Counted from the stretch's first letter, positions 22,501 through 34,918 are shown. The stretch is 64,000 nucleotides of DNA from Mactromeris polynyma (GCA_032209605.1 JASFXZ010000043.1:482819-546818); one strand, 5' to 3'. The notes: a model not told the origin generated them from the sequence alone. Translations and numbers: made by a program.

Positions 22501-23924
22501 TGACGTAATATATAGATGTAGATAACACTAGTCCGAACGCTAACGAACATTCGAAAGATCTGTAATCTCCGTGAAACTCCGTATAGAGTGCCGAAATAGC
22601 AAAAAAATTGATGGGGACTTTATTTAACTCAAAATTTCAATTGAAAATTTATTGAAAGATATCTTTTTAATTCCGCCAGTGTATTATTTGTATTTTCAAG
22701 CATATTTCGTCAGATTACAAGTTAAACCAGAGAGTTTGCATTTGTTTCGGCCGAATTACACTATATTCAATGTGAATATGAGTGGTTACATATAAATTGT
22801 AATTCTACCAGTGCATTTAAGATTATTTCAAAAATAAAAAAATTATAGCCAAAAATGTCAACTGCTCTCTCTATATTCTATAGTGTCGACTGAAGCCAGT
22901 TTGAGCGCTTTCGCGCTTATCGGAAAAGCGAAATTGTTGTACATGCAAATGAAAGGTTTGACAAACCAGTTTTGGTTTCAAACCGGTTTGGTACAAACAA
23001 ATTTCGTTTTCAAGTGATATGGACTGTTTCATTATTGTTTCATTTATACATGTGTTCAAAAATGCTGTCTGGCACTCTCCAATAAGGTCTCTGGATCTGG
23101 AATCATACGTTCCACACTTATATTTCTGTGACTTCGAGTATGTTGCTCATTCATAAGTTTACATGAACACATCTGGAAAATGATGTTGATTTTAGGTTGT
23201 ATGCTTTGAAACTGTTGCTGGATTGACAATAGGTTTACTGTATTTCAGATTCAAAGCACATTGGAAGACAGTACTGCTCTAGACTGATGACTACTGAGGT
23301 CTGTCACATGTTTTATCTGAGAGCTTAGATTATAGATTACAGAATTTGACCTGGATGAAAAGGAGATTACAGAATTTGTCATGGCTGATACGTATATTGT
23401 TCCACATGGTGAGCACATGTCTGGTAATGTATTGTTTTGTGAATGAACCGTAGGTTACCAACCTGATATATGTATATGTGTATGTTTTAAAATCTCCAGG
23501 TTTGCTATGTTTACCACCTGTTGTCCTTCTGTCATTGATAGGCTCTTGGAAAGAACAATAATGGGCCAATCTAAGATGATGAATCTTGCTTACATTTCAC
23601 TGGAATGATATTTGTATGGGCCTTTACCAAATCGCTAAAACTATGAATCTTGTGAAAGATGAGGTCACCATAGCAACCAATTTGTCTTTTTGTTGTAATT
23701 ATTATGAAATGGTCAAAATATAATATGATTAAGTAGAAGTGATCATTTAGTGACCCTCTGCATAATGTTGATGCTAGCCAGTCAGATAGCTTCTCAGAGG
23801 TTGCATTGACACAACTTACCAAGTAGCGCTAATCCTTGTTTGCCCACAACTGGGTGGGGGCATTTAGTTTTACCATTGTCCATCCATCTGTCCACCCGAC
23901 AGAAATTTTGTCGTTCATATCATT
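22501..23924. other. Non-coding interval upstream of the GTPase exons
   Basis: The 5' exons of the GTPase gene may lie here or further upstream. An acceptor-like TACTGTATTTCAG near 23249 is followed by about 50 bp with a possible GAG|GTCTGT donor, but I cannot support it as coding. Confidence 0.35.
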
Positions 23925-24503
23925 GGAACAATTGGGTCAGTGGGTGGGTAACAATTGAGCCAGTGGGTAGGTAACAATGGGGTCAGTGGGTGGGTAACAA
24001 TTGAGTCAGCGGGTATGTAACATTTGGGTCAGTGGGTGGGTAACAATTGAGTCAGTGGGTAGGTAACAATTGGGTCAGTGGTTGGGTAACAATTGAGTCA
24101 GTGGGTAGATAACAATTGGGTCAGTGGGTGGGTAACAATTGGGTCAGTGTGTGGGTAACATTTGAGTCAGTGGATGGGTACCAGTTGGGACAGTTCTTGG
24201 GTAAGAATTGAGTCAGTGGGTGGGTAACAATGTGGTCAGTGAGTGGGTAACAATTGGATCAGTGGGTGGGTACCACTTGGGTCAGTGGGTGGGTAACACT
24301 TGGGTCAGTGGGTGGGTAACAATTGGGTCAGTGGGTGGGTAACAGTGGGGTCAGTGGGTGGGTAACAATGGGGTCAGTGGGTGGGTAACAATTGGGTCAG
24401 TGGGTGGGTAACAATTGGGTCAATGGGTGGGTAACAATGTGGTCAATGAGTGGGTAACAATTGGGTCAGTGTGTGGGTAACAATTGGGTCAGTGTGTGGG
24501 ACA
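23925..24503. repeat. 23-bp minisatellite
   Basis: About 25 copies of a 23-bp unit, GGGTCAGTGGGTGGGTAACA plus ATT, with variants GAGTCAG and AACAATGG. The plus strand is G-rich with regularly spaced GGGT runs, so G-quadruplex formation is possible. Confidence 0.95.
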
Positions 24504-25157
24504 TGCCGAGAAAAGAGGGTGTAGGGAAACAACATAATTTGCATACTAATTGTTCACGTACATCATATCATCCAATCAAATCGACTGTTTAAAAACATTT
24601 TAGGTAACTTCTGACAGTCTCATGTGATCTAAACTATGTTTTGCACCGTGACCATGTTACGAAAAAGAATGTACCGAATTTTACGATACAGTTTTTCTAC
24701 TGTGTGCTTGGTAGTTACTAGATACTCAAAATATGTTAACTCATCTTGTCATAAAAGCTTCAAATAAGTATAGATAATGAAATGAGAATGAGAACTGAAT
24801 CAGAAGTAATAGTTCGGAGTACGCGGATACATTCCCGGACAGGCAAATTTTCTCATCAAGTGAGTGCAGACGCTTTCAATGTTTAGTTATAATGATGATA
24901 ATTCTTTATATGAAAATGGATGCTGGGTAAGCTTGATGCCATCTATCACACAACATCAGCATCACAATCATACATGTATATATACAATGCATGCCTCCTA
25001 GTGAAACCTTTATATCCTGTTATAACCTTTAATTTTTCAAAATTCCTTTAAAATCTTATTTTTTTCTAAAAACCAATAATTCACTCTCCATTCCTTCAGA
25101 TTTGTTCACACAGTTTGATGTATCTTTAGGGGAGCAATGAATATTATATTTGTATGC
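24504..25157. other. Non-coding interval
   Basis: No supportable feature between the 23-bp array and the small inverted-repeat element at 25158. Confidence 0.35.
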
Positions 25158-25380
25158 AGGGCTCTCGAAATCCACTAGCCCGATGTCCTAGACAAGTCTA
25201 ATTGCTGATTCGGGCTACCAACAGTTGAGTTGAACTTAGTCGAGTATGTTATGCATGCCTACTTAACTGTCAATCCGTACCCTATGTTAAGCTCGGACAA
25301 CTCTCCCAAGTCGGACAAATCAAATTCAACATGTACAATAGTCCAGGGCAAGTGTATCAAAAGAAAATTTCTAGAGCCCT
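25158..25380 (+). mobile_element. Small element with AGGGCTCT termini, copy 1
   Basis: 223 bp with inverted ends AGGGCTCTCGAAAT and ATTTCTAGAGCCCT. The interior contains GACAAGTC and AGTCGGACAA motifs. A related longer copy is at 29867-30210. It looks like a non-autonomous inverted-repeat element; no autonomous partner is visible. Confidence 0.65.
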
Positions 25381-25584
25381 GATATGGTATTATTAGTACT
25401 TTAATATTTGAGCATGTACTTAATGCTTATATAGGTCAGTAATTTGAAAACAAAATAGACATTTTGTATAATCCTTTGATATTGATTGAATTCTGGCCAT
25501 AAAAACCAACTGTATTGAGTGTTTTCTTATGGAGCTCAAAATTTGTAATAGTATATTACATGTAATGTAGCGAATATTTTTCAG

Positions 25585-25810
25585 GAAAACCTGTAGTTAT
25601 ACCAGAAAATGAGAAGATACTGGATGATATACTGAAGAGTTTAGCTGATCCTGAAATTGAGCGTCCAGAAGTCATTCTGTTACTTGGAAGTCCTGGAGCA
25701 GGAAAAAGCGCAATTATTAACACAATACAACACTCACTGACTGGGAAATATTTACCTATTGCGAGGCCTGGTGCTGGAAGTGGCCAGACAATAACTACTG
25801 ATGTTAACTG
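25585..25810 (+). CDS. IFI44-like P-loop GTPase, exon with G1 motif
   Basis: The exon follows acceptor ATTTTTCAG (25576-25584). It begins in phase 1, so an upstream exon must exist but was not identified. It has 74 full codons. The P-loop is in PEVILLLGSPGAGKSAIINT, with GxxxxGKS at 25686-25709, followed by a switch-I-like region with PGAGSGQTITTDVN. The order P-loop, INTI helix, then a G-T-x-T segment resembles interferon-induced protein 44 (IFI44/IFI44L) and related dynamin-like GTPases, which in vertebrates act in innate immunity. Guanine-nucleotide binding is inferred from motifs. The donor AACTG|GTAAGT at 25811 is repeated nine more times downstream in a 67-bp array. Confidence 0.85.
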
Positions 25811-26426
25811 GTAAGTGTTTAAGTGTTGGAAGGCCTTGTGCTGGAAGTGCCCATACACTAACTACTGATGTTAACTGGCAAGTGTTTAAGTGTTGCAAGT
25901 CCTGATGCTGGAAGTGCCCTGACAATAACTACTGATGTTAACTGGTAAGTGTTTAAGTGTTGCAAGGCCTGGTGCTGGAAGTGCCCTGACAATAACTACT
26001 GATGTTAACTGGTAAGTGTTTAAGTGTTGCAAGGCCTGGTGCTGGAAGTGCCTTGACAATAACTACTGATGTTAACTGGTAAGTGTTTAAGTGTTGCAAG
26101 GCCTGGTGCAGGAAGTGCCCAGACAATAACTACTGATGTTAACTGGTAAGTGTTTAAGTGTTGCAAGGCCCGGTGGTGCAGGAAGTGCCCAGACAATAAC
26201 TACTGATGTTAACTGGTAAGTGTTTAAGTGTTGCAAGGCCTGGTGCAGGAAGTGCCCAGACAATAACTACTGATGTTAACTGGTAAGTGTTTAAGGGTTG
26301 CAAGGCCCGGTGGTGCAGGAAGTGCCCAGACAATAACTACTGATGTTAACTGGTAAATGTTTAAGTGTTGCAAGGCCTGGTGCTGGAAGTGCCCTGACAA
26401 TAACTACTGATTTTAAGTGGTAAGTG
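25766..26426 (+). repeat. 67-bp tandem array copying the exon end and its splice donor
   Basis: The last 45 bases of the GTPase exon plus 22 bases of intron are amplified head to tail. After the true donor (GT at 25811), copies place the donor dinucleotide at 25878, 25945, 26012, 26079, 26146, 26216, 26283, 26353 and 26420. The spacing is 67 bp, or 70 where a CGGTGG variant adds three bases. The first copy has GCAAGT, one has GTAAAT, and the others keep GTAAGT. Each unit reads CAAG|GCCTGGTGCTGG ... GTTAACTG|GTAAGT. Reading past any donor in the host frame meets TAA at once (TGG TAA). Confidence 0.97.
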
Positions 26427-26685
26427 TTGTATTACACAAACCTGTAATAAAACCAAACAATCCATGAAATGCTGCAATCTATGTTATATCTTTGATCTGA
26501 GCTTCAAGTTAGGCAATTCCAGTATGCGTGAGTACAATTCTGAGAGAGTATCTATGTTAGTGAGCCTATATCTGCATAAGTATATGTCCGAGTCAGTGTA
26601 TGTCTGATAAGTATATGTCTGATTGATGTATATTACTGATTTAGTATATATTACTGATTGAGTCTATAAGTCAGATGAGTATTAG
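26427..26685 (+). other. GTPase intron segment between two arrays
   Basis: Short unique intron sequence, grading into diverged copies of the 16-bp repeat from about 26580. Confidence 0.5.
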
Positions 26686-27870
26686 CATGAATGAGAATAT
26701 GTCTGAATGAGTATATGTCTGAATGAGTAAATGTCTGAATGAGTATACGTTTGAATGAGTATATGTCTGAATGAGTATATGCCTGAATGAGTATATCTCT
26801 GAATGAGTTTATGTCTGAATGAGTATATGTCTGATTGAGTATATGTCTGAATGAGTGTATGTCTGAATGAGTATATATCTGATTGAGTATATGCCTGAAT
26901 GAGTATATCTCTGAATGAGTTTATGTCTGAATGAGTATATGTCTGAATGAGTTTATGTCTAAATGAGTATATGTCGGAATGAGTATATATTTCTGAATGT
27001 GTGTATATTTTAATATGTCTGAATGAGTATATATATCTGAATAAGTATATATATCTGAATAAGTATATATATCTGAATAAGTATTTGTCTGAATGAGTAT
27101 ATATATCTGAATGAGTATATGTCTGAATAAGTATATATATCTGAATAAGTATTTGTCTGAATGAGTGCATGTCTGAATGAGTGTATACATCTGAATGAGT
27201 ATATATATCTGAATGAGTGTATGTCTGAATGAGTGTATGTCTGAATGAGTGTATACATCTGAATGAGTGTATGTCTGAAAGATTGTATATATCTGAATGA
27301 GTATATATATCTGAATGAGTGTATGTCTGAATAAGTATATATATCTGAATGAGTGTATGTCTGAATGAGTATATATATCTGAATAAATATATGTCTGAAT
27401 GAGTATATATATCTGAATGAGTGTATGTCTGAATGAGTGTATATATCTGAATGAGTGTATGTCTGAATGAGTGTATATATCTAATTGAGTATATATATCT
27501 GAATAAGTGTATGTCTGAATAAGTATATATATCTGAATAAGTGTATGTCTGAATGAGTATATATATCTGAATAAATATATGTCTGAATGAGTATATATAT
27601 CTGAATGAGTGTATGTCTGAATGAGTGTATATATCTGATTGAGTATATATATCTGAATAAGTGTATGTCTGAATAAGTATATGCCTGAATGAGTATAGAT
27701 ATCTGAATGAGTGTATGTCTGAATGAGTATATGCCTGAATGAGTATAGATATCTGAATGAGTGTATATATCTGAATGAGTATATATATTTGAATAAGTGT
27801 ATGTCTGAATGAGAGTATATATCTGAATGAGCGTATGTCTGAATGACTATATGTTTGAATGAGTATATGT
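26686..27870. repeat. 16-bp minisatellite (with 18-bp variants) in the GTPase intron
   Basis: About 70 copies of GAGTATATGTCTGAAT and a longer variant GAGTATATATATCTGAAT. The array lies wholly inside the intron between the first and second GTPase exons identified. The minus-strand frames rich in HSDIYSFRHILIQTYT-like repeats are products of the array. Confidence 0.95.
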
Positions 27871-27965
27871 ATATATAATTTGTTCTTAACTTATTTCATT
27901 GATATTAAACCAATTAGTTCTAGTTTGCTTCAGTGCTAATTGAGTGATTGTATTTGTATGATCAG

Positions 27966-28117
27966 GTTTATGAACTGTGGAGTGAAGTTACACAAAATTG
28001 ATCCTAAAAGAAAGGAAAGAATGACCTCCCTTGTCAAAAAGTTGCCCCATTTCCTGGATGTAGCTGGTTTTAGTGATGAGGAAAAACACAAGACGATACT
28101 TAAATTACTGATAGGAG
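27966..28117 (+). CDS. IFI44-like GTPase, exon with G3 motif
   Basis: Acceptor TATGATCAG. The first base completes TG|G (Trp), and the exon ends in phase 1 at AGGAG|GTATGA. It encodes FMNCGVKLHKIDPKRKERMT, then SLVKKLPHFLDVAGFSDEEK and HKTILKLLIGG. LDVAGF (DxxG at 28057-28068) is the G3 motif, which contacts the gamma-phosphate and magnesium; the hydrophobic LPHFL before it fits the beta strand leading into G3. In IFI44 the matching region is a DTMG-type block followed by a helix and an ILxGxxP-like segment; ILKLLIGG, continued by FLPP in the next exon, matches that pattern. Confidence 0.85.
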
Positions 28118-29621
28118 GTATGATCTCATTGTTTGCAGGCCTTTTCTATGGTTCCCACGGTTTAGACTATCTGAACTATTCCCAAAGCCAAATATATGTT
28201 TTTTCCCAATCAGAAAAAAGTCCCAATCAGAAGCACCTATGTAAATTGTCTACTGGAGCAACCTTGTATGCCTGAAAGTTCTTTGAATAACTGTCATAAA
28301 TATGTTGTGGGCATTTTATGTGTCTTTTTGACAATTGATATAAGAAATGTAGATTAGAATGCTTGTTTATATAAATTTTAGATATGAAAAGCCTGGTGTT
28401 CTTTTAACTATGAAAATTCTCAAAATTGGAGTTGAAGCGATTAAATATTTCCTTATTTGGCAAAATTTACGACACACATTTTCCCAATTTTTCTTGGGTC
28501 TTTTCCCCAAAATGGACAGGAAAAGGCCTGGTTTGTGAGTAATGTCACTGCTATCTTTGTATGTCATGCTCGAAAATCTTCCAATGTCATTGAACTTTTC
28601 TCTGAGATACATTACAACACTGTCTGCTTTAAATACATAGAGGAGCTTACGTGAGTTTCAGGTCATCTTTTATTGAATTTATTAAAAAAGTCTTCTAAAA
28701 ATGATTTTGTCGGTTTTAGATGACGCGTTTAAGACAATCAATAATAAATTAACATGAATGTAAGATTCTATTCATGACGTAACAGCAGAGACAGCTGATT
28801 TCCGTTAAACCACGACCATTGTCATAGATATGCAGCAACGTTTGTCCTGCGTAATTTGGTCTATGGTAAACAAAAGCTGACAGCACAAACGGATGTTACG
28901 ACAATTTTCAGTTATATTTTCCAACCTTAAATTATGAGGTCAAATGTTTATATCACATGTCATACTCAAACTAGCAAGACAATAATAGAAATAAAATGTC
29001 ATACTTTGTACAAAATAACGCCAACTCATTTGAGTGCATCTACATCACACTTTTGAAACATCATGTACATGAGTTGTATACTGATTTATCAAAAATAATA
29101 CTTTAGTGTTGGTACCATTCTACACTGTGTGCTATGTTACAAATACATGTATTGAAGTTGAAGTTAATCTGACTATGTAGTTCAGAGCTCAGGGACTAGA
29201 CCTAAATAGTCATATCACCCCTATTATTCATGCCTATTATATAGTATAGAAAGAAAAGATAAACAGCAGAATAACAGTCTTGCTGAACACACATGCATGC
29301 AGAGGTAAATAATGCAGTATTCAGTTGCGTACATGTTTGTTTAGAATAACTTTTTTGACTCATTGTTTACCTTTTTCTATACAATGTCATAGGTATATCA
29401 TGAGTGAAATGACAGTTTATGTCCAGAATTGATCATGCTGAATAGTACATATGATTGCTTGTATTTGTTACAATAGGGTAACGATCCACTGATGTGAAAT
29501 AAGCAATGTATGTATTGTTTTTGTTTGCAACTAAGAAGAAATAAGGTACCCTCGGGCATTTGTTTCACATTTAGGATCGTTTTGTTTTGGAATAAACAAA
29601 CACTTTCGATTGTTTCTGTAG
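28118..29621 (+). other. GTPase intron (1.5 kb)
   Basis: Intron between the G3 exon and the next exon, in matching phase 1. The overlapping opposite frames at about 28367-28654 have no family match and no phase-consistent splice sites. Confidence 0.6.
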
Positions 29622-29837
29622 GATTTCTTCCACCCAAAGCTAACATACCAGCATTACAGAAAATGGATGAGAAGAGACTTCGTCTGGAATATAAAATTTC
29701 TCGCCCAGAATGGAAAGTTACCAAAATATGTTTTATTCAGAGCATTAAAATTGGTAGTACTGGTATTCCACATAATTTGATCAGATGTTTACAGTCGGTG
29801 TTGAGCATTGTTGATCCAGCAACCTCTCGCAGAAAAT
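29622..29837 (+). CDS. IFI44-like GTPase, exon between G3 and G4
   Basis: Acceptor TTTCTGTAG. The first two bases complete Gly, then FLPPKANIPALQKMDEKRLR, then LEYKISRPEWKVTKICFIQS and a segment ending SVLSIVDPATSRRK. It has 71 codons and ends in phase 1 at AAAAT|GTAAGA. The position and length fit the part of the GTPase fold between the DxxG loop and the T/SKxD strand. The PPKANI start continues the previous exon's LIGG as a loop seen in this family. No catalytic residues are expected here. Confidence 0.82.
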
Positions 29838-29866
29838 GTAAGATATTTCTAAATTTATGGCACCTC

Positions 29867-30210
29867 AGGGCTCTAGAAATGTTTTTAATAGAAACTTGAC
29901 GACTAATGGTAATGTAACATTTGACTTGTCCGACACAGGAGGCTAGTTGTCCAGAGAATATCAGTCAAGATAGTTACTAATAAACATAAACAATAACGTG
30001 TATATAATCAACAGCTCTCATCTTGCAAAATTAAAATTTATGTGTAGAATTTGGAATTTACTTATAACCATGACAATACATTAGCTGGTGGAGCTTGTGA
30101 AACCATTGTCTGACATCACAGGGTCCTGATTAATGTATGATTAGACTGTCAGAACTACGATTCAGCATTGGACTAGTCCGGGACTTGGAGCTAGTGGAAT
30201 TCTAGAGCCA
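29867..30210 (+). mobile_element. Small element with AGGGCTCT termini, copy 2
   Basis: Starts AGGGCTCTAGAAAT, 30 bp past the exon donor, and ends near ATTCTAGAGCCA. It includes GACTTGTCCGACACAGGAGG, related to the GTCGGACAA block of copy 1. The interior is longer than in copy 1 and diverged. Confidence 0.5.
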
Positions 30211-30560
30211 TGCCCCTTCCAGGACTATGGGGTAGATTGTTTCACTTACGTCGGTCTGTCTGTCAACCTACTGATGGTTTCCGATCAATAATACAGAGCC
30301 CTTGAACCTACATTCATCACACTTTATACTTTGATAACAGGTAGTCAGTAGATGACCCAATCATTTTTGGGATTTGTAAGTCAAATGTAAGGTACACAGG
30401 TTACTTGTGACATTTATGCAATTTTCCCTACATTATAAGGGGAGGCTACTCTGTTGGATAAACTATGTTGGATGTTACAAATACATGTAGTTACATTTCA
30501 TAGTTAAGATTTCTTTCACTGGCTTATCTCTGTAATTGTCCTTGGGATAGTCTTTATTAA

Positions 30561-31550
30561 CCAGGTTTTCAACGAAAACCAGGTTATTAGAATGGTGTAT
30601 GTCGATGGGCGGGTGGCCGGGAGGCCGGACGGGCGTCAAACTGGTGGTTTCCGGCGAATAACCTGAGTTCCATTCTTCGCATTGACATCAAACTTGGTGT
30701 ATAGTAAGAACATGTGGAGAGCTCACTTTGGATTGCTTTTGGACTCGTTCCATTTAAGGTCCAGGTCACCGTTACTAAAAATAGAAATTTGGTTTTCGGC
30801 GAATAACTTGAGTTCCTTTCATCGTATTGACATCAAACTTGGTGTATAGTAAGAACATGTAGAGAGCTCACTTGGGATTGCTTTTGGACTCGTTCCATTC
30901 AAGGTCCAGGTCACCGTTACTATAAATAGAAATTTGGTTTCCGGCGAATAATTTGAGTTCCGTTCATCGTATTGACATCAAACTTGGTATATTATAAGAA
31001 ATTGTGGAGAGCTCGTTTGGGATTGCTTTTGGGCTCGTTCCATTCAAGGTCAAGGTCACCGTTTCTAAAATTGAAATTTAGTTTCCGGCGAATAACTTGA
31101 GTAACGTTCATCGTATTGACAACATACTTGATGTATAGTAAGAACATGTTCAGAGCTCACTTGGGATTGCTTTTGGGCTCGTTCCATTCAAGGTCAAGGT
31201 CACCGTTACTAAAAATAGAAATTTGGTTTCAGGCGAATAATTTCAGTTCCGTTCATCGTATTGACATCAAACTTGGTGTATAGTAAGAACATGTGGAGAG
31301 CTCGCTTGGGATTGCTTTTGGGTTTGTTCCGTCCAAGGTCAAGGTCAATTTAAATTCAAAAATCAGTTTCCACTTAATATCTTCGCTATGTGTGGGTGTA
31401 TTGACATCAAACTTGGTGTATAGTTGTTGCATATATATATATAATATATCTTAGTGTGTGTACCTACAGCACCTTTACAGCATTGATGATCACCATGTAT
31501 TCATTATACGAATAGAGCCTTGGTTACAAATAACTAAGTTGAAAACCTGA
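30561..31550 (+). mobile_element. 1-kb element with internal tandem repeats of about 145 bp
   Basis: The ends are CCAGGTTTTCAAC (30561) and, inverted, GTTGAAAACCTGA (31538-31550). The left end is itself a small palindrome (CCAGGTTTTCAACGAAAACC). Inside, about five units of roughly 145 bp repeat GGCGAATAACTTGAGTTCCG, TTGACATCAAACTTGGTGTA, GGGATTGCTTTTGG and AGGTCAAGGTCACCGTTACT. The last unit is partial. No coding capacity. I regard it as a non-autonomous DNA element. Confidence 0.75.
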
Positions 31551-33719
31551 TTTGTGGGCATTGTCCATTTCTTGTTTCAATATTGAAACTATATCAATTA
31601 TCTCTTGTAGTAAAAGTGATGATGTTTTGCCAAAGAATATGCATAAACATAATAAACGTATCATAACTATATCCCACACAGTAGTGTCCCATGAATGTGT
31701 GATCGCTATGGAGGTTATCATCGTGTGTGACTAAAGGCGGATAGTAGTCCTATCCGCGAATAGGAATCGAGACTTGCGGATATGAAACAATAAAATCAAT
31801 ATTACTCACTGGATTGGATTGAAACTTTCAGACATTGTTTTAATTACAAAAACAATAGTATTTACAAACTTTCACACCAATGTATTGAAAAATAAAGTTT
31901 ACAGACAATATTTCATATACCGAGTTGACTTGCAATATGGAGATAAAGCCTGCGGATAGGAACAATAAACTCCACAATCGTTATCATATTGTAATGAAAC
32001 TTGAACACACTTTTTAAATAATAAATATAAATATATTGTTCTGCTTTCGGCCGCATATCATTAAAAATGAAGTTAATAGACTATATTGAATATACCGCGT
32101 TTACCTATTAGTATTTGTCTCGTGAAAAAACTGAGGCTACATCATTGTGTTTTGTATATCTGTATAATAAAAGCAATGCAAAAATTAAGTTAAGAATGAC
32201 GCTTCTAAAAACGTGTACGTTATATATTTCTTTATTATATGTGATACACGGATAGTGTCACGGGCTAAACTACGTGGAATTATGGTGTATATTGCGCGCC
32301 TTAACATTTTGCAATCAATCGTAATTAATAATTTAGTAACTACATGTATAGGACATTTAAACATAAGGAAGTTTACCGAATACTGGGAAAGTAACGTAAA
32401 AGTATTTAGAAGTGTCACTATTAACTTAATTTTTAAAAATGCTTTGCCATTTTGTATTTCAGTATTCCTACAATACACAGCTATTATTCTTGTCCTAATT
32501 GACTTAAAATGTGTGAAGAGATTATTGTCAGTCATATCATGAAGCTTTATCAATAAAATCTTCAAATTTTAATAGCACAATATCATTTATTAAAACAACA
32601 ACAGAAAACGTTCAATGAATTATATTCTTTAATTTGATAAAAGATGCATGGTTTCATATCATGCCATAGTTGCCTTTATGTAGCAAGGAACGTTCGTTTA
32701 CAATATTTACATTCAATAGCATTTGTGTTGAATAAGAAAATAATAATTTAGACATAGTTATAGTATATGGTTAAAGGAAATTCTCCAAAAACACACATAG
32801 CATGAATATCTTGGCAATTTCACAACAAATTAAATTACAATACTAGTAGGTATGCAAGGAAATGAACGAGAGCAAATAATTGTGTTTAGCAAAGGAAGAT
32901 TTTTTGTATAATGAAAAAAAAGGTTATTAATTGAAATCAGTTACATGTTTGCTTGTTTTGACTTTAGTTACTTTATTACAATTTAATTGCTCTTACATAT
33001 AATGGAGTCGAAAGATCCCTGGAATCTCATGAAGCGGTAGCGCCGTCACTTGTGTATATTATACTCTCTGGTGCTAATCGGTTAATTAGGGGTAGTGTGA
33101 TGATCCGATAACACCTTACGTTAACGGGGTACCTAGCGGCAATATCAAAGGAATTGGACAAGTCAATCATCAACTAGTAATGTTTTAAAATTCATTATGT
33201 TCTAACAGTATATGTTTATAATCTAAGTATGACATTTGAAAATAATTGGATATTTTACTTAACATGTTTTGTTTTGGTTTGATAAAGAGCGAGAGAGTTT
33301 ATTTCTATTGGACTTGTACATTGTACATGGTCATACAAATATAAATATAACATATTCAATATATATAAACATACTGGTCAAGGTCAAGAATATAGTAAAC
33401 AGTAGAAGACAATTAAACAAAAAGCAACAAAAATAACGCACACACGCACACACTAACAAAAACACGCACACACAAAAACAGTCTAAGCACTGTAGTTGAT
33501 ATTACCACGGACATATATATGTCCATGATATTACAGTTCCTTCACACTTGTCGGTTTATTTGTTGAACTGTATGGAGAACGCGCAAATAATTCGCCATAT
33601 GAAGAAACCTTTCTTTTAAAAAAAATATATATATAGTAAATTGAGAAATACGTGCATAATTGTACTTGAATCATTGTCTAATTCTATTATGACTACAAGT
33701 GTGGAGTTTGTTGTTCCAG

Positions 33720-34485
33720 TCAGCTACTAATCTTGAAATGCAATGATTCAACTATTAAGTCTACATCTTCTGTTAAATACCTGGGTGTTACTCTAGATCA
33801 AACTCTGTCTTTCGATATTATGGCATGTTCAATTCTCAAAAAGGCTAATGCCAGACTGAAGTTTTTATACCGTAAACAAGAATATCTAACTCAACACACA
33901 AAACGTTTAATCGTTTTGTCATTAATTCAGTGTCACTTTGACTATGTCTGTTCTATATGGTATTATAGCATGTCTCAATCTCTCAGAAATAAGTTCCAAA
34001 CAACACAAAATAAATTATTGAGATTTGTAATTGGATTGGACTGCAAAAGTCATGTAAATATTGATCATTTTAAAACTGTCAACTGGTTACCTGTCCATAA
34101 ACGAGTCGATCAGATTATTCTATGTCATGTTTTTAAAATTAAAAACGGATTGGCACCATCTTACATGGGAGAACATTTTATTTCTCAAGACCGTATTCAT
34201 AGTTATAAGACAAGGCTCAGTTCAAAAGGTGCTTTCGCTGTCCCAAAAGTCAAACGTTTTGGATTAAAATCGTTTTGCTATATGGGATGTTCTCTGTGGA
34301 ATAAATTACCCCATTGTATTTTGAACATCAACTTGTTGTGCTATCCTAGGTGTTAGTATGTATGGTATGGGTATTATGCACATGTCATAATTATTATTTT
34401 AATATTATTCATGTCTTAATTATCCATGTACCATGTATACACAACTACCGAAATAAATATGTGGTACATTCAATTCACTCCATCA
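33720..34485 (+). pseudogene. 5'-truncated LINE, RT C-terminal part and 3' UTR
   Basis: Open frame 33733-34356 encodes the region after the RT palm of a LINE: SSVKYLGVTLDQTLSFD, then LSLIQCHFDYVCSIWY, then VNWLPVHKRVDQIILCHVFK and SLWNKLPHCI. These are standard blocks of CR1/L2/jockey-type LINEs. The catalytic FADD part is missing (5' truncation). After KLPHCI the frame shifts and the last helix is lost. An AATAAA at about 34453 marks the 3' end. It sits inside the 3.7-kb element, so it inserted there or was captured. Confidence 0.88.
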
Positions 34486-34586
34486 ACTTCATATTTTGAG
34501 ATTGGTAATTATACTTCTTGTATGTATCGTTTGATAATTGTGTGAAAGTTGTATTAGAATATGACTACAATTGTGCATTTTATTGT

Positions 34587-34918
34587 TCCTATCCGCACAT
34601 ATCAATTCCTATCCGCACATATCAATTCCTATCCGCACATCTCAATTCCTATCCGCACATATCAATTCCTATCCACACATATCAATTCCTATCCGCACAG
34701 CTCAATTCCTATCCGCACATCTCTGTTCCTATCCGCACATCTCAATTCCTACCCACACATATCAATTCCTATCCACACATATCAATTCCTATCCGCACAG
34801 CTCAATTCCTATCCGCACATCTCTGTTCCTATCCGCACATCTCTGTTCCTATCCGCACATCTCTGTTCCTATCTGCACATCTCTGTACCTATCCGCACAT
34901 CTCAATTCCTATCCGCAG
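34587..34918. repeat. 20-bp minisatellite resembling the element terminus
   Basis: About 17 copies of ATTCCTATCCGCACATCTCA, with variants CATATCA, CAGCTCA and CTGTTCC. The shared core TTCCTATCCGCA matches the terminal inverted repeat of the surrounding 3.7-kb element, in the orientation of its right end. Open frames in all three phases come from the stop-free unit. Confidence 0.95.

Noticed and set aside
26682..27258. Minus-strand frames with SFRHILIQTYTHSD-like repeats
   Set aside because: Products of the 16-bp array inside the GTPase intron.
28367..28654. Overlapping frames in the GTPase intron, considered as an extra exon
   Set aside because: The exons at 27966-28117 and 29622-29837 join directly in phase 1, and no acceptor/donor pair keeps the frame with this piece.
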